A DNA stretch of 64,000 bases from Nematostella vectensis (taxonomy: Eukaryota > Cnidaria > Anthozoa > Actiniaria > Edwardsiidae), in the NCBI RefSeq assembly GCF_932526225.1, contig NC_064042.1, forward strand, positions 15,201,040 to 15,265,039, given 5' to 3'. The notes under the pieces were generated by a model. That model searched no databases and was not told the DNA's origin. It saw only the letters and a program-made list of their open reading frames with translations. Positions within the stretch are counted from its first letter, which is position 1, and each line of letters opens with the position of its first letter. The position numbers and the translations under genes were made by a program. Shown one piece after another: positions 24,441 through 55,153 of the stretch.

Positions 24441-25836
24441 TTTTAGACGACAACATCACATAGGAAGAAAGATAAACACGGCTAAGAGCATCTTGGCATT
24501 CTCATGATCATTCAAATAAAGGATTTTTTTTAAAAGGAAAAAAAATACGTGGATGTATATCCGTTTATTATCTATTATAGTATTTTGCGGCTTTTAATAC
24601 CCTATTATTTTGCTTTAAAGCAAAGCATTGTAGCCCAAAAGAGAGAAAAACTAAGCTTTGAATGCTTAAGAGCGCCAGACCCCAAAAAACTACATAATCA
24701 CATTCAATCAGTTCTGTATTTCGATCACATGATAACCAAACTTTAAAGCCAATTTTTGTGTCGATAATTAACATAAATTGCTATCATCATGTATTAGCAC
24801 ACAAATGAAGGCTCTTGTTTGAGTATATTTAAAATAATTAAACTTGTATTTGCGTCTTAAACCAAAACATTTTTACTGTATTTACATGCCTGACATCCAG
24901 AAGCCGATATCACTAATTGCTTCGCTTCATGATCTTTTCGCACACAGAAAAGCCGACAATAGAACAGATATTTACTAAAAAGACATAACCGGGAAAGCGT
25001 TTTCAGCCATAAGGCCGCTTAGTAAACTATTAGGTGGGTAGCAAATTTAACGAGTTTGCCAGTTACAGAGATTGTTTCACGTTTTTAATCTCTTATACCT
25101 AAGTTTGATTTTATTAATGCAGTTTTTTCGTTACATAAACCTGATTTTGATAATAATAAAAAATAAACAAGCTACCTAATGACAAAAATTATAATGTTTA
25201 GTCAAAGCCTGGGTTTCGGCCGATTATTGTTATGCATTTTGACAGTTTCTTCAGAAAAAGAAAAACCCGATGATGTTTTATAAATATGACGATTTATATT
25301 TTATTGGAAACATGAACGAATATAGATTGAAAATGCTAAGAGTATAAAACAAAATCCTGTAACAGAGAGCAGGTATTATTTAATACATTATAACATGTCT
25401 CCATTTCTGCTCCAAAAGTAAAGATACTTATCCTTATCCAACGCCGCCGACTTAGAGCAATGTTATTTACTGTATACGCAAAGAAAATATGATATCTGGA
25501 GGAAATTAAAGCTTGTGTAAAGCCCATTGATTGACGTCATACCGAACCTTTAAACACAGACGCATGTACGCTAGCAAACTCACGCAGATTTTCCATCTTG
25601 AACGTTAACTTTATCGTGAAACTTCACTCGAAAGTGTGAAATGTAAAGAGAGCTGTCTCTTCTTTGATGCCTACATCAAGGGAATCCTAATCACCGGAAC
25701 TTTGTATAATACCTTCGAACTCACCCAAGCAGGTGTCACTAGAATAGAGAGGTTCTAATGCACAGGCTCGCCTCACTATTATCATAGAGCTCCGTGGTTG
25801 AATAACTGATCAAAAGGTTAGTCAATATCAAGTAGC
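24441..25836. other. non-coding stretch, nothing recognised
   Basis: AT-rich flank between the 21 bp satellite and the 25837 gene. Two short frames near 24549-24774 have no supporting features. Confidence 0.35.
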
Positions 25837-26235
25837 ATGCGGCGAGTTTGTCTGGTCATCATTCTCGGATGCTTTATTCTGCGAGTTCGTGCGAATCAGA
25901 CGCAGTTATCTACGCCTAAGCTAGCGACCATCCCTATAATTATCACCTCTCCTGGAAACCATAAAGATGAGGAGAAGGAAAAGGCTGCAATAGTGAGCTG
26001 CGTGATTCTTCTGGGTTCAATAGCAGGCCTTGGTTTGCTTGGCATCATCGTGAAACACTTGTGCCTTGAGAATGATAATACTAGGGTTGTCACGAGTGTT
26101 GCTGGCAGAGAGGGAAAGAACGGATTCAAGCGACCTCCGGAAGGAATGGACGGGTACGAAGAGGTCTCCTCCGATTCACAGCGAGACACTATGTCTGTAC
26201 AAGAAGGGGTGTTTTTGCCGAGCACATTAGTGTGA
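25837..26235 (+). CDS. small type I single-pass membrane protein E
   Basis: Intronless, 132 residues from ATG. Residues 1-19 are a signal peptide (CLVIILGCFIL core) leading to a glycosylation sequon at N20 (NQT). The ectodomain (20-49) is Thr/Pro-rich then highly charged (KDEEKEK). The transmembrane helix is about 50-72 (Gly-rich GSIAGLGLLG). The tail (73-132) has a YEEV motif (Y107) resembling the Src-family SH2 ligand pYEEI, several Ser, and ends STLV, a class I PDZ ligand. An AATAAA lies 165 bases after the stop. The best supported of the five small membrane genes; no family recognised. Confidence 0.6.
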   Translation: MRRVCLVIILGCFILRVRANQTQLSTPKLATIPIIITSPGNHKDEEKEKAAIVSCVILLGSIAGLGLLGIIVKHLCLENDNTRVVTSVAGREGKNGFKRPPEGMDGYEEVSSDSQRDTMSVQEGVFLPSTLV

Positions 26236-27853
26236 CTTGCAGTTACTTATCATGTCTGGTTCTCACTTGAGAGCGAGCGCTACGCAAGTATTATTTTACG
26301 ATTCTCGCAAACGCAAGGTAACGCGAATGATTGATTCTCTTAAGCTTGTGTTTTGGACCGATCCTCACTTTTCTTGAGCTTGTGAGAACCAGCCTTTAAA
26401 ATAAACTTTGAACTGGCAAATAGTTGAATGAAACAATGGACGTTGGGTACAACGCCAGTGAGCATTGTTTCCACTTCCATTGCTTCTACCAAATATGTTC
26501 ATAAATTTTTCACAATATTCGCCGCTATTATGTTTTCCCATCGTCCACCGAAGTGTCGAGCCCCGCTAGATTGGCGTTTCTGAACCCAGTTCACACAACG
26601 CCTGATTTAATCATCAACCAGAGGAAACAGGATTCTAGGAGAAGTCAAAACAAGGCAGAGAAGTAGATGTCTCATTGAAGAACCTTTAAATGTTGCGGGA
26701 ACTTGTTTGCTTTATAAAGAGCATCATTTAGGATCAAGCAATACAAGATTATGCCCAAGGCAATGATTGTTAGCGTCGACTAACTAAATGGTAGACATGG
26801 ATGCAAATATTAGCAACTTAATCCTACCGGAAGTACACAGACTTAGTCTCAGTTAAACGCTGTCGTGGTATATATTATTAACAGGATTCGTTTTATTTTT
26901 TTTCCGCGAGAGTCCACAATTGTAACTGGAATCCCTTTCGACTTTGCAACAATCCTTTCACTTATTATTGTCTTATCGCATCTGAAATCGCTTTAAATTG
27001 GCATTCGTGATAAAAAAAGTATATTTTAAACCCACTTCCGAAATTGAAATACCTCTATATGGGGTAAACAATGCTAAATCCAAGATAAGAATTCAAGTAT
27101 CCCTTATTTATCACGTAGTTAAGTATCGCGTATCGTCGAGTATTTTCTGAGAAATATAGATCGTTTTTCTTAGGCCTTAGAACTTGTAAAATCAGCAGTT
27201 ACACTAAAACACTTCAGATTGGTTGAAACGGTGAAGCAATTGTAATAATGTATAAAATATGATCGATTTATTGAGAACCGTCGAGTTACTGAGAAAATTT
27301 AGCGTATTTTCTTTGTTCATACAACTCAACAAGCAGCGGCTATGGCAAGTCTTATTGGTTAACAAGGTAAAACAATTGTCATTGAGTGGTCTTTTATGAC
27401 GAACAAACACAACATCAAAATAATTAAAGTTAACATCAAAATGGCTACACGAGCTAACAAATATCCGTATACGTTCATACTCTTTTTTGTTGAAGATTAC
27501 TATATTATAATTATTCAAAAAAGCAGCTCAGAGTAAGGACTACGCAGCCTAAATGCATGCTGGCTTGTAAAAAAATTTATTTGATAATACAAGAAATTTG
27601 ATTGGCCAAGACACAACATTATCATGTTACACTTAAAAATTCGTAAAATCGCATAAAATAAATATCGATAAATAACACACAAACTATCATTCTTACTTTC
27701 AATTATTTGTATTAAATACACTTATTGTATGTTTGTATTCATCTGGCCATTATGTATTCACAGTTTCGTGAAGTTTTAAAGTCACGTGATTACCTCTCGG
27801 CTGCCTAGCAAGAGCCTCTCACAGGTCCATGGGATACCAAGAGAGCTTTTCCT
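26236..27853. other. intergenic stretch between gene E and ASL
   Basis: No gene is recognised. Short AT-rich frames around 27204-27721 look like chance. The 3' end of ASL lies at its right edge. Confidence 0.35.
26400..26405 (+). terminator. poly(A) signal of the 25837-26235 gene
   Basis: AATAAA 165 bases downstream of the stop codon on the same strand. Confidence 0.4.
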
Positions 27854-27859
27854 TTTATT
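27854..27859 (-). terminator. possible ASL poly(A) signal
   Basis: Minus-strand AATAAA only about 11 bases past the ASL stop codon; close enough that a more distal signal may be the one used. Confidence 0.25.
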
Positions 27860-27869
27860 TTCTGTCTGT

Positions 27870-36941
<9,072 letters not shown>

Positions 36942-37082
36942 GTTCTAGAAATCCGCTGTTGATCTCTGATCGACCGATCGCCAAAGGATGATGTATGTTT
37001 TTTTTTTTTTTTTTTTTAAAGCGAGCAAGCGATCCGTCAGCGGCATGTGGCCGCGAAAAGCTGGCACTAGAAACTTTTCAAG
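36942..37082. promoter_or_regulatory. shared divergent promoter of ASL and ADAT2
   Basis: Only 141 bases separate the two start codons on opposite strands. The segment has a long T run (about 36999-37017), no TATA box near either ATG, and the ADAT2 start sits in AAGATGGCGGA, a match to the YY1-type element that overlaps start codons of many housekeeping genes. Confidence 0.6.
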
Positions 37083-38470
<1,388 letters not shown>

Positions 38471-38560
38471 AGATTATATTATACAGAAAACTCGAATTAG
38501 TTTATCTATTTTTATGTAGGGCTTATTGGAGAGGGGCTTCATAGAGAGGATGGGGCTCAT

Positions 38561-38566
38561 AATAAA
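38561..38566 (+). terminator. ADAT2 poly(A) signal
   Basis: AATAAA 91 bases after the ADAT2 stop codon. Confidence 0.6.
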
Positions 38567-38604
38567 ATTTTTTAAATATTGGTAATTTGGTTCATTCAGA
38601 TTTC

Positions 38605-38610
38605 TTTATT
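38605..38610 (-). terminator. BRCC3 poly(A) signal
   Basis: Minus-strand AATAAA 179 bases past the BRCC3 stop. It lies about 40 bp from the ADAT2 signal, so the two 3' ends probably meet or overlap. Confidence 0.5.
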
Positions 38611-38788
38611 TGTGAAGCTTTGGATACTGAACTATTTTCAGACCCAAAAGTAAAAATCTCAGAGTTGCAATTAGACAAAACTTGAAAGCAGAAGAATATC
38701 TGAATTAATAAAAGACTCTCAATCTATTTACAAAAGTCCATTCTCTATATAATACATTAAAATATTTACTTCTATTACCCAAGAAGTG

Positions 38789-39045
38789 TTATAAAATTTC
38801 CTGAGCCTGGGGTTCCATAAGCTCCTTCCTGAGTTTGTCTTTTAGCAGTTGTGCCCGCCTCTTGTTCAATTCAAGCCTATTCTCCAAGGCTTGCATCAGC
38901 GGCCCACATATTACCTCTGTCAACTGACAAATGGCTTTGGTAAAGACTAGAAGGGAAAGAGAAAATTATATTTGAATTATGGATATCCACATGCCAATGT
39001 AATTTTCAAATGGGTGTGACAAGAAAGTTTGACTTGCAGCCAAAT

Positions 39046-39127
<82 letters not shown>

Positions 39128-39128
39128 G

Positions 39129-39168
<40 letters not shown>

Positions 39169-39178
39169 GATAATAGTA

Positions 39179-39222
<44 letters not shown>

Positions 39223-41633
39223 ACAACAATAATAAAACTCCTACTATACAATCCATTTTTCCAGCTTTTTAGGCCTTGACAATTGATTCAAGAGTAAACG
39301 TTTATTTTACAAATTTAATGTGTCATCTACCTGTTTCATTATAAACAGAGGTGATGACATCAACAGAACTGAAATTTAAACAAGACATTAACAGATTAGC
39401 AAGCCTACATGCTAAAAAATAAATCACCTGTTAAGGTAGGGGTGGGAAAGGGGGTAGAGGGTGAAATGCTTTTCTGCAGCCATCTCCCAAACCCCCTCCC
39501 CACCCCCTCACACACACATCAGTCTTTTCGAGAACAGCCATTGTTATGCATCATCCTGATCAAGAACTATCGTCACTCACTTTTTTACTTTATTAAAGGC
39601 TTCCTCTTCTTCCTAAAAGTAAAAAACAAACAAATGAAAATTAACAAATCTCCAATACCATTAAAATTAGAGTTTTTGTGATTCGAATAAATGGAAAGAC
39701 TTTAACAAGCTTCACTTTTAATTCAGAGTGGGGAAGGCATGTCAATTTAAAATATTTTTATCACGCTTGGTGTATGTATAAAAAAAAATATGTAGAAGAC
39801 GAGAAGTACCTTACCAAGTTCAACTTGTTTGGAGGGCCAAAATAAATGTGGGCTCTGACACAAAACATGTAATTCACTGTCTTTACAAGTAAACATTGCA
39901 GATTTAGGATTAAAACTTTAGAACCAACCTTGGCTAAGATTTCTGGTAACCCAATCAGTGTTTGCAAATTTGCTTCTGAGAAAGATGAGCATTGGACAAT
40001 TTCCATATCTACTTCGGCTCGCTTATACCTTCAATAAAAAAGAAAACCTGCATCAGTCTTGAAGGTAAACTGGCAGCTACCTTAAATAAGGAGGTCCCAG
40101 TCTTTAAACTGTTGTTTTTCTCTGGGAGCTTTAAGTTTTTCTGCCTCCAAAAAGACCAAGAGTTACATTTTTAAACTGGGTCCCATTGTTTGACAGGAGT
40201 TGCATGGCAGTAGTTCAGCCTTCTCACATGCCCTTGATTCACCCATGTTATGCTGTATCTAAACCCTTAGGTAGTTAGACAGGAGTTGCATGGCAGTAGC
40301 CTTCTCACATGCCCTTGATTCACAGTTATACACAGTTATTCACAGTTATAACAAAATCACTTACTGTGGAGGACCATTGTTTTTGTTACAATCCACTGAC
40401 TGGAAACATGTGATGGTCAGACTTCCAGTCTAGTGTGAGAAAATCCAAATAAAAGCATTATTCAAGGCCCATGTAAAGAGATAAATAAATGACCAAACAA
40501 ACAAACCTATATAAATAAAAAAATAAATGATGGGAATGTTATACATACATGATTTGGTTCATCGTTAAAACAGGAGAAAATCACCCCCACAAAACCTTCA
40601 TCCATGACTTGGTACATCGCTTGGGTGGCCAAATCTAACACACAAATTAAACATTGATTACAGGAGGGGCCCAAATATGATTATGCATGGTAAAATAAAG
40701 CATTCATTAAGCAATCAGGTTGAAATGGCTACATTGGATAAAAAAAACTTACAATAATGGCTACATTGGATAAAAACACCCACAGTAATGTCTAAAATAT
40801 TGGTTTCTCCAAAAATATTGGTTGCAGTGAAAATCCAAGGCTGGTAACTGAAAATACTATATCTCTAATTTGGATTGGCAGAAAATCCTGAGGATTTTGT
40901 TATAATAACTTATCTCACTTCAGCTTCGCTGTCGTACTTAGGTACCTACCAACATGTGATGGCCAGACGGTTATGTGCGGATGGGAATGATACCATCCTA
41001 CGACTCGCATGGGTCTCTTCTTTGGTGTGAGTAAACCTAATCTGTAGCTACAATTAAGGAAAAAACAAAACAGGGAATAGAAAACCTTATTACAAATAAT
41101 CTACAACCATCAGCCAAGGAAACTTTACTGGTATAAACTCCTCATAACAAGGTGTCACTGTATGTATTAGTGCATTAGCTCTCAAAACAAGCTCTTAGAA
41201 AGATATTGTCAACACAATTCTCTTGATGGAGACAAAGTACAAAGGATATTTCCGCTTGTGTAGAAGCATCTGAAAGCTGCTCCGGTGATATTTCCACCCT
41301 GTCCTTTCTCTTGTCCAGTCTTTGTAGCATAATAACTGAGTACACATGGGCGATCCCATCCTCTGCCTATGAATAACATGATAATGTAGTATTATGACCA
41401 AGTGTACACACGGGCTTTTCAATCCCCTGCCTTTGAACAACAAGATGTCCTTTAATGTTATTTGTTTATGTTGTTATTATCAAGACTTTCAACTTGACAC
41501 TCGCTTTTCAGATAGTGTACAACGTTACCTCGCCTATCATGAGTCCCATAACTTCTTCTCTCTCAGTAGAGAGCGCGTGTGTCAGACAAACCATCAAAGC
41601 ATCTCCTTCGAGCTTTACCGAGGAAACCGCCAT
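38789..41633 (-). CDS. BRCC3: BRCC36-type Lys63-specific deubiquitinase, with an AT-AC intron
   Basis: JAMM/MPN+ metalloprotease of the BRCA1-A and BRISC complexes that cuts Lys63-linked ubiquitin. Nine exons join in phase to 264 residues: 41633-41529, 41366-41250, 41043-40950, 40634-40549, 40429-40365, 40028-39929, 39612-39581, 39368-39331, 38946-38789. Catalytic parts are present: Glu27 in EEVMGL and the zinc motif HSHPHITVWPSHVD (His93, His95, Ser103, Asp106), so it should be active. The C-terminus is a Gln/Leu/Lys-rich coiled coil. It is about 50 residues shorter than human, mostly between IGE and KRKDRVEIS. Exon 2 ends at ATATCC and exon 3 begins after AC, a U12-type intron. Divergent from PFDN2. 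Confidence 0.95.
39046..39219. repeat. AAT trinucleotide microsatellite in BRCC3 intron 8
   Basis: About 174 bp of (AAT)n with internal TGATAA and TAGTAA blocks, between BRCC3 exons 8 and 9. Poly-Asn, poly-Ile and poly-Tyr frames are artefacts. Confidence 0.96.
41044..41249 (-). other. U12-type AT-AC intron of BRCC3
   Basis: On the minus strand the 206 bp intron starts ATATCCTTTG, the full U12 5' splice-site consensus, and ends GCTAC. A TTCCTTAAT branch-point sequence (plus coordinates 41061-41053) has its adenosine about 10 bases from the 3' end, the usual U12 spacing. Joining across these borders keeps phase 0 and gives STQAE followed by RLGLLTPKKRPMRVVGWYHS, matching BRCC36. No GT-AG pair nearby restores the frame. 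Confidence 0.88.
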
Positions 41634-41898
41634 CTTGGCTACACCACAGGAAACCCAAAATCGCCACAGGGAAACGCTGGGGGAGTAAATTTCTGCTGCG
41701 CGTTATCCCCCTTAACTTCTTAGGCAGCTCTATTTCTATATCCAAAAAAATCTTTAATTAACCACTGTAAAATTATTATTTTTTTATCATTTCGGCTTAT
41801 AAGATCAACCACAGGGGACCCGAGAGGGAAGTGCGCTTCTTAGTTTTTGGGCGCCCTGTGGTACTGTTTGAGGTTGGGAACTAGTGATCAAGAGCAAA
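41634..41898. promoter_or_regulatory. shared divergent promoter of BRCC3 and PFDN2
   Basis: 265 bases between two start codons on opposite strands, no TATA box evident. The BRCC3 start lies in AAGATGGCGGT and the PFDN2 start in AAAATGGCGGCC, both YY1-like elements overlapping the ATG. Confidence 0.55.
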
Positions 41899-43310
41899 AT
41901 GGCGGCCGGACAAGTAGCGAAAAAGGCGGCAGATAAAGACAAATTGTCTCCCGAAACTATCCTACAGCTGTTTAACCAGCTAAGGCAAGAATACACGAAC
42001 ATTATAACGAAAGTTCACGAGTTGGAGATGGATCAAAGCGAGCACAGGTTAGAAAAACGTCACCCTAGTCGAAACACATGTTCTTGCTTCTTGATTATCA
42101 ACTCACTTGGTATGACTTATTGCTAAACAGCAAATAGTTGACAAGCTTCGTGGTCTGTGCTTTGGCTAGTTTAGGTTTTTTTTGTTAAGTTTTAAGCTTT
42201 GCTAGGCTAGGGATGGGATTGTCTGTTAGGGGGTGAGGTAGTAGAACACATTATTGGAGTTGATCTTAGGCGTTGTCAAGGACCTGTTCTACTGTGTAGT
42301 GGTTCGATTTGGCGACCAATATAACTTAGAGCATCATACACATACCAAGCAAGTTAAGTCTTGGAGGAGAACGTCTTGGTGGTGAAGGGGGAGCATGGGT
42401 GAATACAAGGGGGGGGGGGGGGATGGGTGGATATCCACCACCCTTTTTCATAAAAAAAGTAATTGGTCTCTTTGATTGACATAAAATAAAAATAAAGTTT
42501 CAGACTTATGGATCCTCTAATCCAGCCCCCAACACCTCCCGCTAATGAGATTCTTGATTCCCTTCGGAGGAGAGACTGGATAAAACTTTTCTTTCACATT
42601 TCCATGTGCTTTGTCCTCGTAGTATTGTGATAGAAGCCCTAAAGGAGGTTGATGCATCACGCAAATGCTTCCGAATGATTGGTGGAGTTCTGGTCGAGAG
42701 GACAGTTGGAGATGTACTACCCGCACTAGACAATAACAGAAGTCAGGTAAAGGAGACAAGATGTTAGAATGGTTGGTTTATTGACCACTGCCATTTATTG
42801 ATTTTAACCATTGTTTGTTTTTGTTGACAAAATTGATCATGATAAACAGAAATATCCATTGACAGAGAAAGGTTTTTTTTATTTCGAAATTCCAGTCTTT
42901 ATTGTGATATTCAACATATATTTTTACATTAATATATAAAGATACATAAATAAGATAAAATAACAACAACAAAAAACATAATACCATTTGATAGAGAAAG
43001 TTATATGCAATATAATCAGGCAACTCATGTTTAATTTGACTATCCTTAAGCTGTTTTGACTGTCCTTATCTTTATATACATTGAATCCAAGAACCTTTTT
43101 GATCAGCATAAAATATGTAACTTACCATTTCAGCTTGGTGCAGTGATTGACAGACTAAAGCAACAACTTGTCGCCAAGGAGAAAGAGATGACATTGTTTA
43201 AAGAGAAGCATAATCTAAGAGTAAAGGGTGAAGAGAGGGATGGTCCAGCTTCACAGAGCACAGATAAAGCTAGCTCAGGAGTATTAGTACCAGGCCCTTC
43301 TTCAGCCTAG
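41899..43310 (+). CDS. PFDN2: prefoldin subunit 2
   Basis: Beta-type subunit of the hexameric prefoldin chaperone that passes nascent actin and tubulin to the TRiC/CCT chaperonin. Three exons (41899-42047, 42623-42746, 43134-43310) join in phase to 149 residues, the normal size. Two long coiled-coil helices flank the beta-hairpin region: LFNQLRQEYTNIITKVHELE then SIVIEALKEVDASRKCFRMI, GGVLVERTVGDVLPAL, and finally IDRLKQQLVAKEKEM with the conserved FKEKHNLRV. The C-terminus is Ser/Pro-rich. An AATAAA follows at 43529. Divergent from BRCC3, convergent with DDX3. Confidence 0.96.
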
Positions 43311-43528
43311 AACTATGGATAGAACCAAGCCTATAGAATTCAAGAAGTGCTATCTACGAGTGTCACAGAGTTCTCCTGATTGAATTGAGATCTCCATTCA
43401 AAATCAGGCTAGAATTGTATAGAATCCCGCACTAGAGCATTTTTCAAATTGAAACACCAGGAAAATAAAAATTTCTTGTTTGCTGGTTGGGGTTGACATC
43501 TTTGTTGCTGGCAAGATTTCCAAACAGA

Positions 43529-43534
43529 AATAAA
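43529..43534 (+). terminator. PFDN2 poly(A) signal
   Basis: AATAAA 219 bases after the PFDN2 stop. Confidence 0.5.
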
Positions 43535-45210
43535 GACTGATTCTCACCTTTAGGCTATAAAGGTGAACACAGTCCTCAGAAAATAATCTGAAAAACTGTG
43601 TGTAACTTAGGCTGGGCTCAAATATTGTATTATCTGTGAGCTGTACTCAATGAAAATGCATAGAACAAGTCAATTGTCTTATCTTTATTTGCTAGGAATA
43701 TGGCTCACGGATGATACAACACATCTTAGCCTAGTAATGTGGAATAAGGGATTCCTTTCATTTTTATCTGGTGCTTGAGTTTGTAGTTTTTTGTTGTGTT
43801 ACTTTTTTTGCAAAGCTTGCTTTCATATTTAGTGAATTTTCTGCATCAATGTGGCAATATATAAGTATTATTTATACCATAGTGTGGTAAACCGTCTAGT
43901 TTGTGTCCAAGTTCCCTTGCTTTTCTTTGGGTTCCCTGTGACTGGGGTCGAGAGGCTTAAGTGTTTGGAGAAGTGTCCTTTTCAATGCCCAACAATTTGA
44001 TACCCTGCTACAGGTTCAACTGTATATGTATTTCTCCTGGTCTGGCAGATTGCTCTTTTGATTTTTGCCTTTCAGCCAAGGGTGGCCCCTTATTATTATC
44101 CTTGTAGATCCTCAGCAAGGGATTTTGAAACCACTCTATGACCAGATTGCTTGGGACTTCTAATAAACAAAATGTCCTTCTTTGCGACAGTAAATCAGCC
44201 ATTGAATGGGTGGGTGAGGAGTCTTATGTACATGTCAAAAAAGACAGTATAACATAATCAGACTTTATTGATTGGCATCTGACATCAAATGGATACAAGA
44301 CAACTGCCTTGTTCTAGCCACTAGAAAAGGTGACGGGCAATCGTGGGAACACAATCTCAATTCACTGGCCTGCTACCTTGAAGGCAGGCGTGAACATGCT
44401 TATAAAACCGTTGCACTAACTAGGAATTGTTACCCTGTACAAGCTATATATAAATTTGTTATATTATCACTTCAAATGGTCTATCATATTTTTTGTACTC
44501 AAGTTGGTGTATGTCAGACATCAACTATTTGTTTTGTGCTATAATCTCAGGAATGACTTTGAAAATAGCACAAATCAAAATAATGTAATCCTAGTCTAGG
44601 AACCACTTTCTTTGAAAATATCCAAGGACCAATCTTGACTAAAAAGATCCTCAAAACCAATGCAACTTGCTAAGTTTTGTATTGAGCACTAAATGTAGCA
44701 ATGTAACAAGCAACTTGTTGTCACTTATAGAAGATTGTGCTCTTTAAATTTTAACTTACTCCAGAACTAAAACTGACTTAACCTGGGCACCAGGTCTCTA
44801 CCAGGACAACACCCTTTGGCCACAAATGGCTGACAGTGTCATGGCAGAGGCTCTGGTTCCCAGGAAGAACTGGAACTTTAAAAACACTAATTTTAAACAA
44901 AAGAAAATCTTCCTCAGACACAAGTTTGCCTGATTGTATGATATTGCGCTCTCTGCCATAGTTTCCATTATGACTTCCACGACATGAGGGGCTTGTGCAC
45001 ATGTGGACAATATTATAGGACGGCTCCATGTGAGATTACCACAAATAATGTATAAGAATATTGATATAAACATTAAGTTTCTATTTCATCTAATTTCTCG
45101 TAGCCTATTTCTAATTGGAACCTTTAGAATCTTGAAGGATATTGCTACATTGCAAGAGTAATACTTTTGTATTATTAATTTTCCTTCAGCATTTTCTATT
45201 TATCATATCT
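43535..45210. other. intergenic stretch between PFDN2 and DDX3
   Basis: No gene recognised; short frames (44008-45073) lack domains, splice sites in phase or conservation that I recognise. Confidence 0.4.
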
Positions 45211-45216
45211 TTTATT
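45211..45216 (-). terminator. possible DDX3 poly(A) signal
   Basis: Minus-strand AATAAA about 550 bases beyond the DDX3 stop. Confidence 0.35.
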
Positions 45217-45765
45217 ATAAAATAAATATTTTGTCAGCTCTGGCAAGGTAGCTTGTCAAAGCTAATGAAAGTCATACAAGTGACGACTTTACTTTTTTTA
45301 AAAACCACCTATAATAAATAACACTGTGGTCACACGCACACATGCACTGGTTTGTAATGTCCAATTTAATGTCTGGAAAACTACCTAGCTACTATAACTT
45401 GTACTTGAGCCTTTCGCTTGAGAAATGGAGACATTGGCCAGCAACACTCCGATCGTGCTGCTTAGCCAGGGGGATGCTGTTTTCTTATCAGTCAGCATGA
45501 AGCCACAAACACATCTTCCAAAATTTAGAACTTGACTGAAGGTTTCAAGAAAGATCATTCTCTTTCCTCTCTTTCTCCCTTTTCTCCAACAAACCGTAAC
45601 TTCCTAGATGCACAATGTAGTGTGCAGCACTTGCATCTGCTTGGGAACACAACAGGGATGCAACTCTAATGCAGGCTTCCACAAACTGCCAGGCAGTCAA
45701 ATTTGATGCCAGAATCTGCCAAGTCCAAACTTAAACAATAACGAAGAAAAATTTGACCAGCCTGG

Positions 45766-55153
<9,388 letters not shown>

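Noticed and set aside
24549-24774. Two short hydrophobic frames on opposite strands
   Set aside because: They overlap each other, are AT-driven and lack the signal-helix-tail layout of the five called genes.
25896-26225. 109-codon minus-strand frame opposite gene E
   Set aside because: Shadow of the plus-strand gene; no signal peptide or domain.
38966-39279. Poly-Tyr, poly-Asn and poly-Ile frames
   Set aside because: Translations of the AAT microsatellite in BRCC3 intron 8.
41394-41761. Plus-strand frames of 60-109 codons
   Set aside because: Antisense to BRCC3 exon 1 and its upstream region; the exon on the minus strand has clear homology and splice sites.
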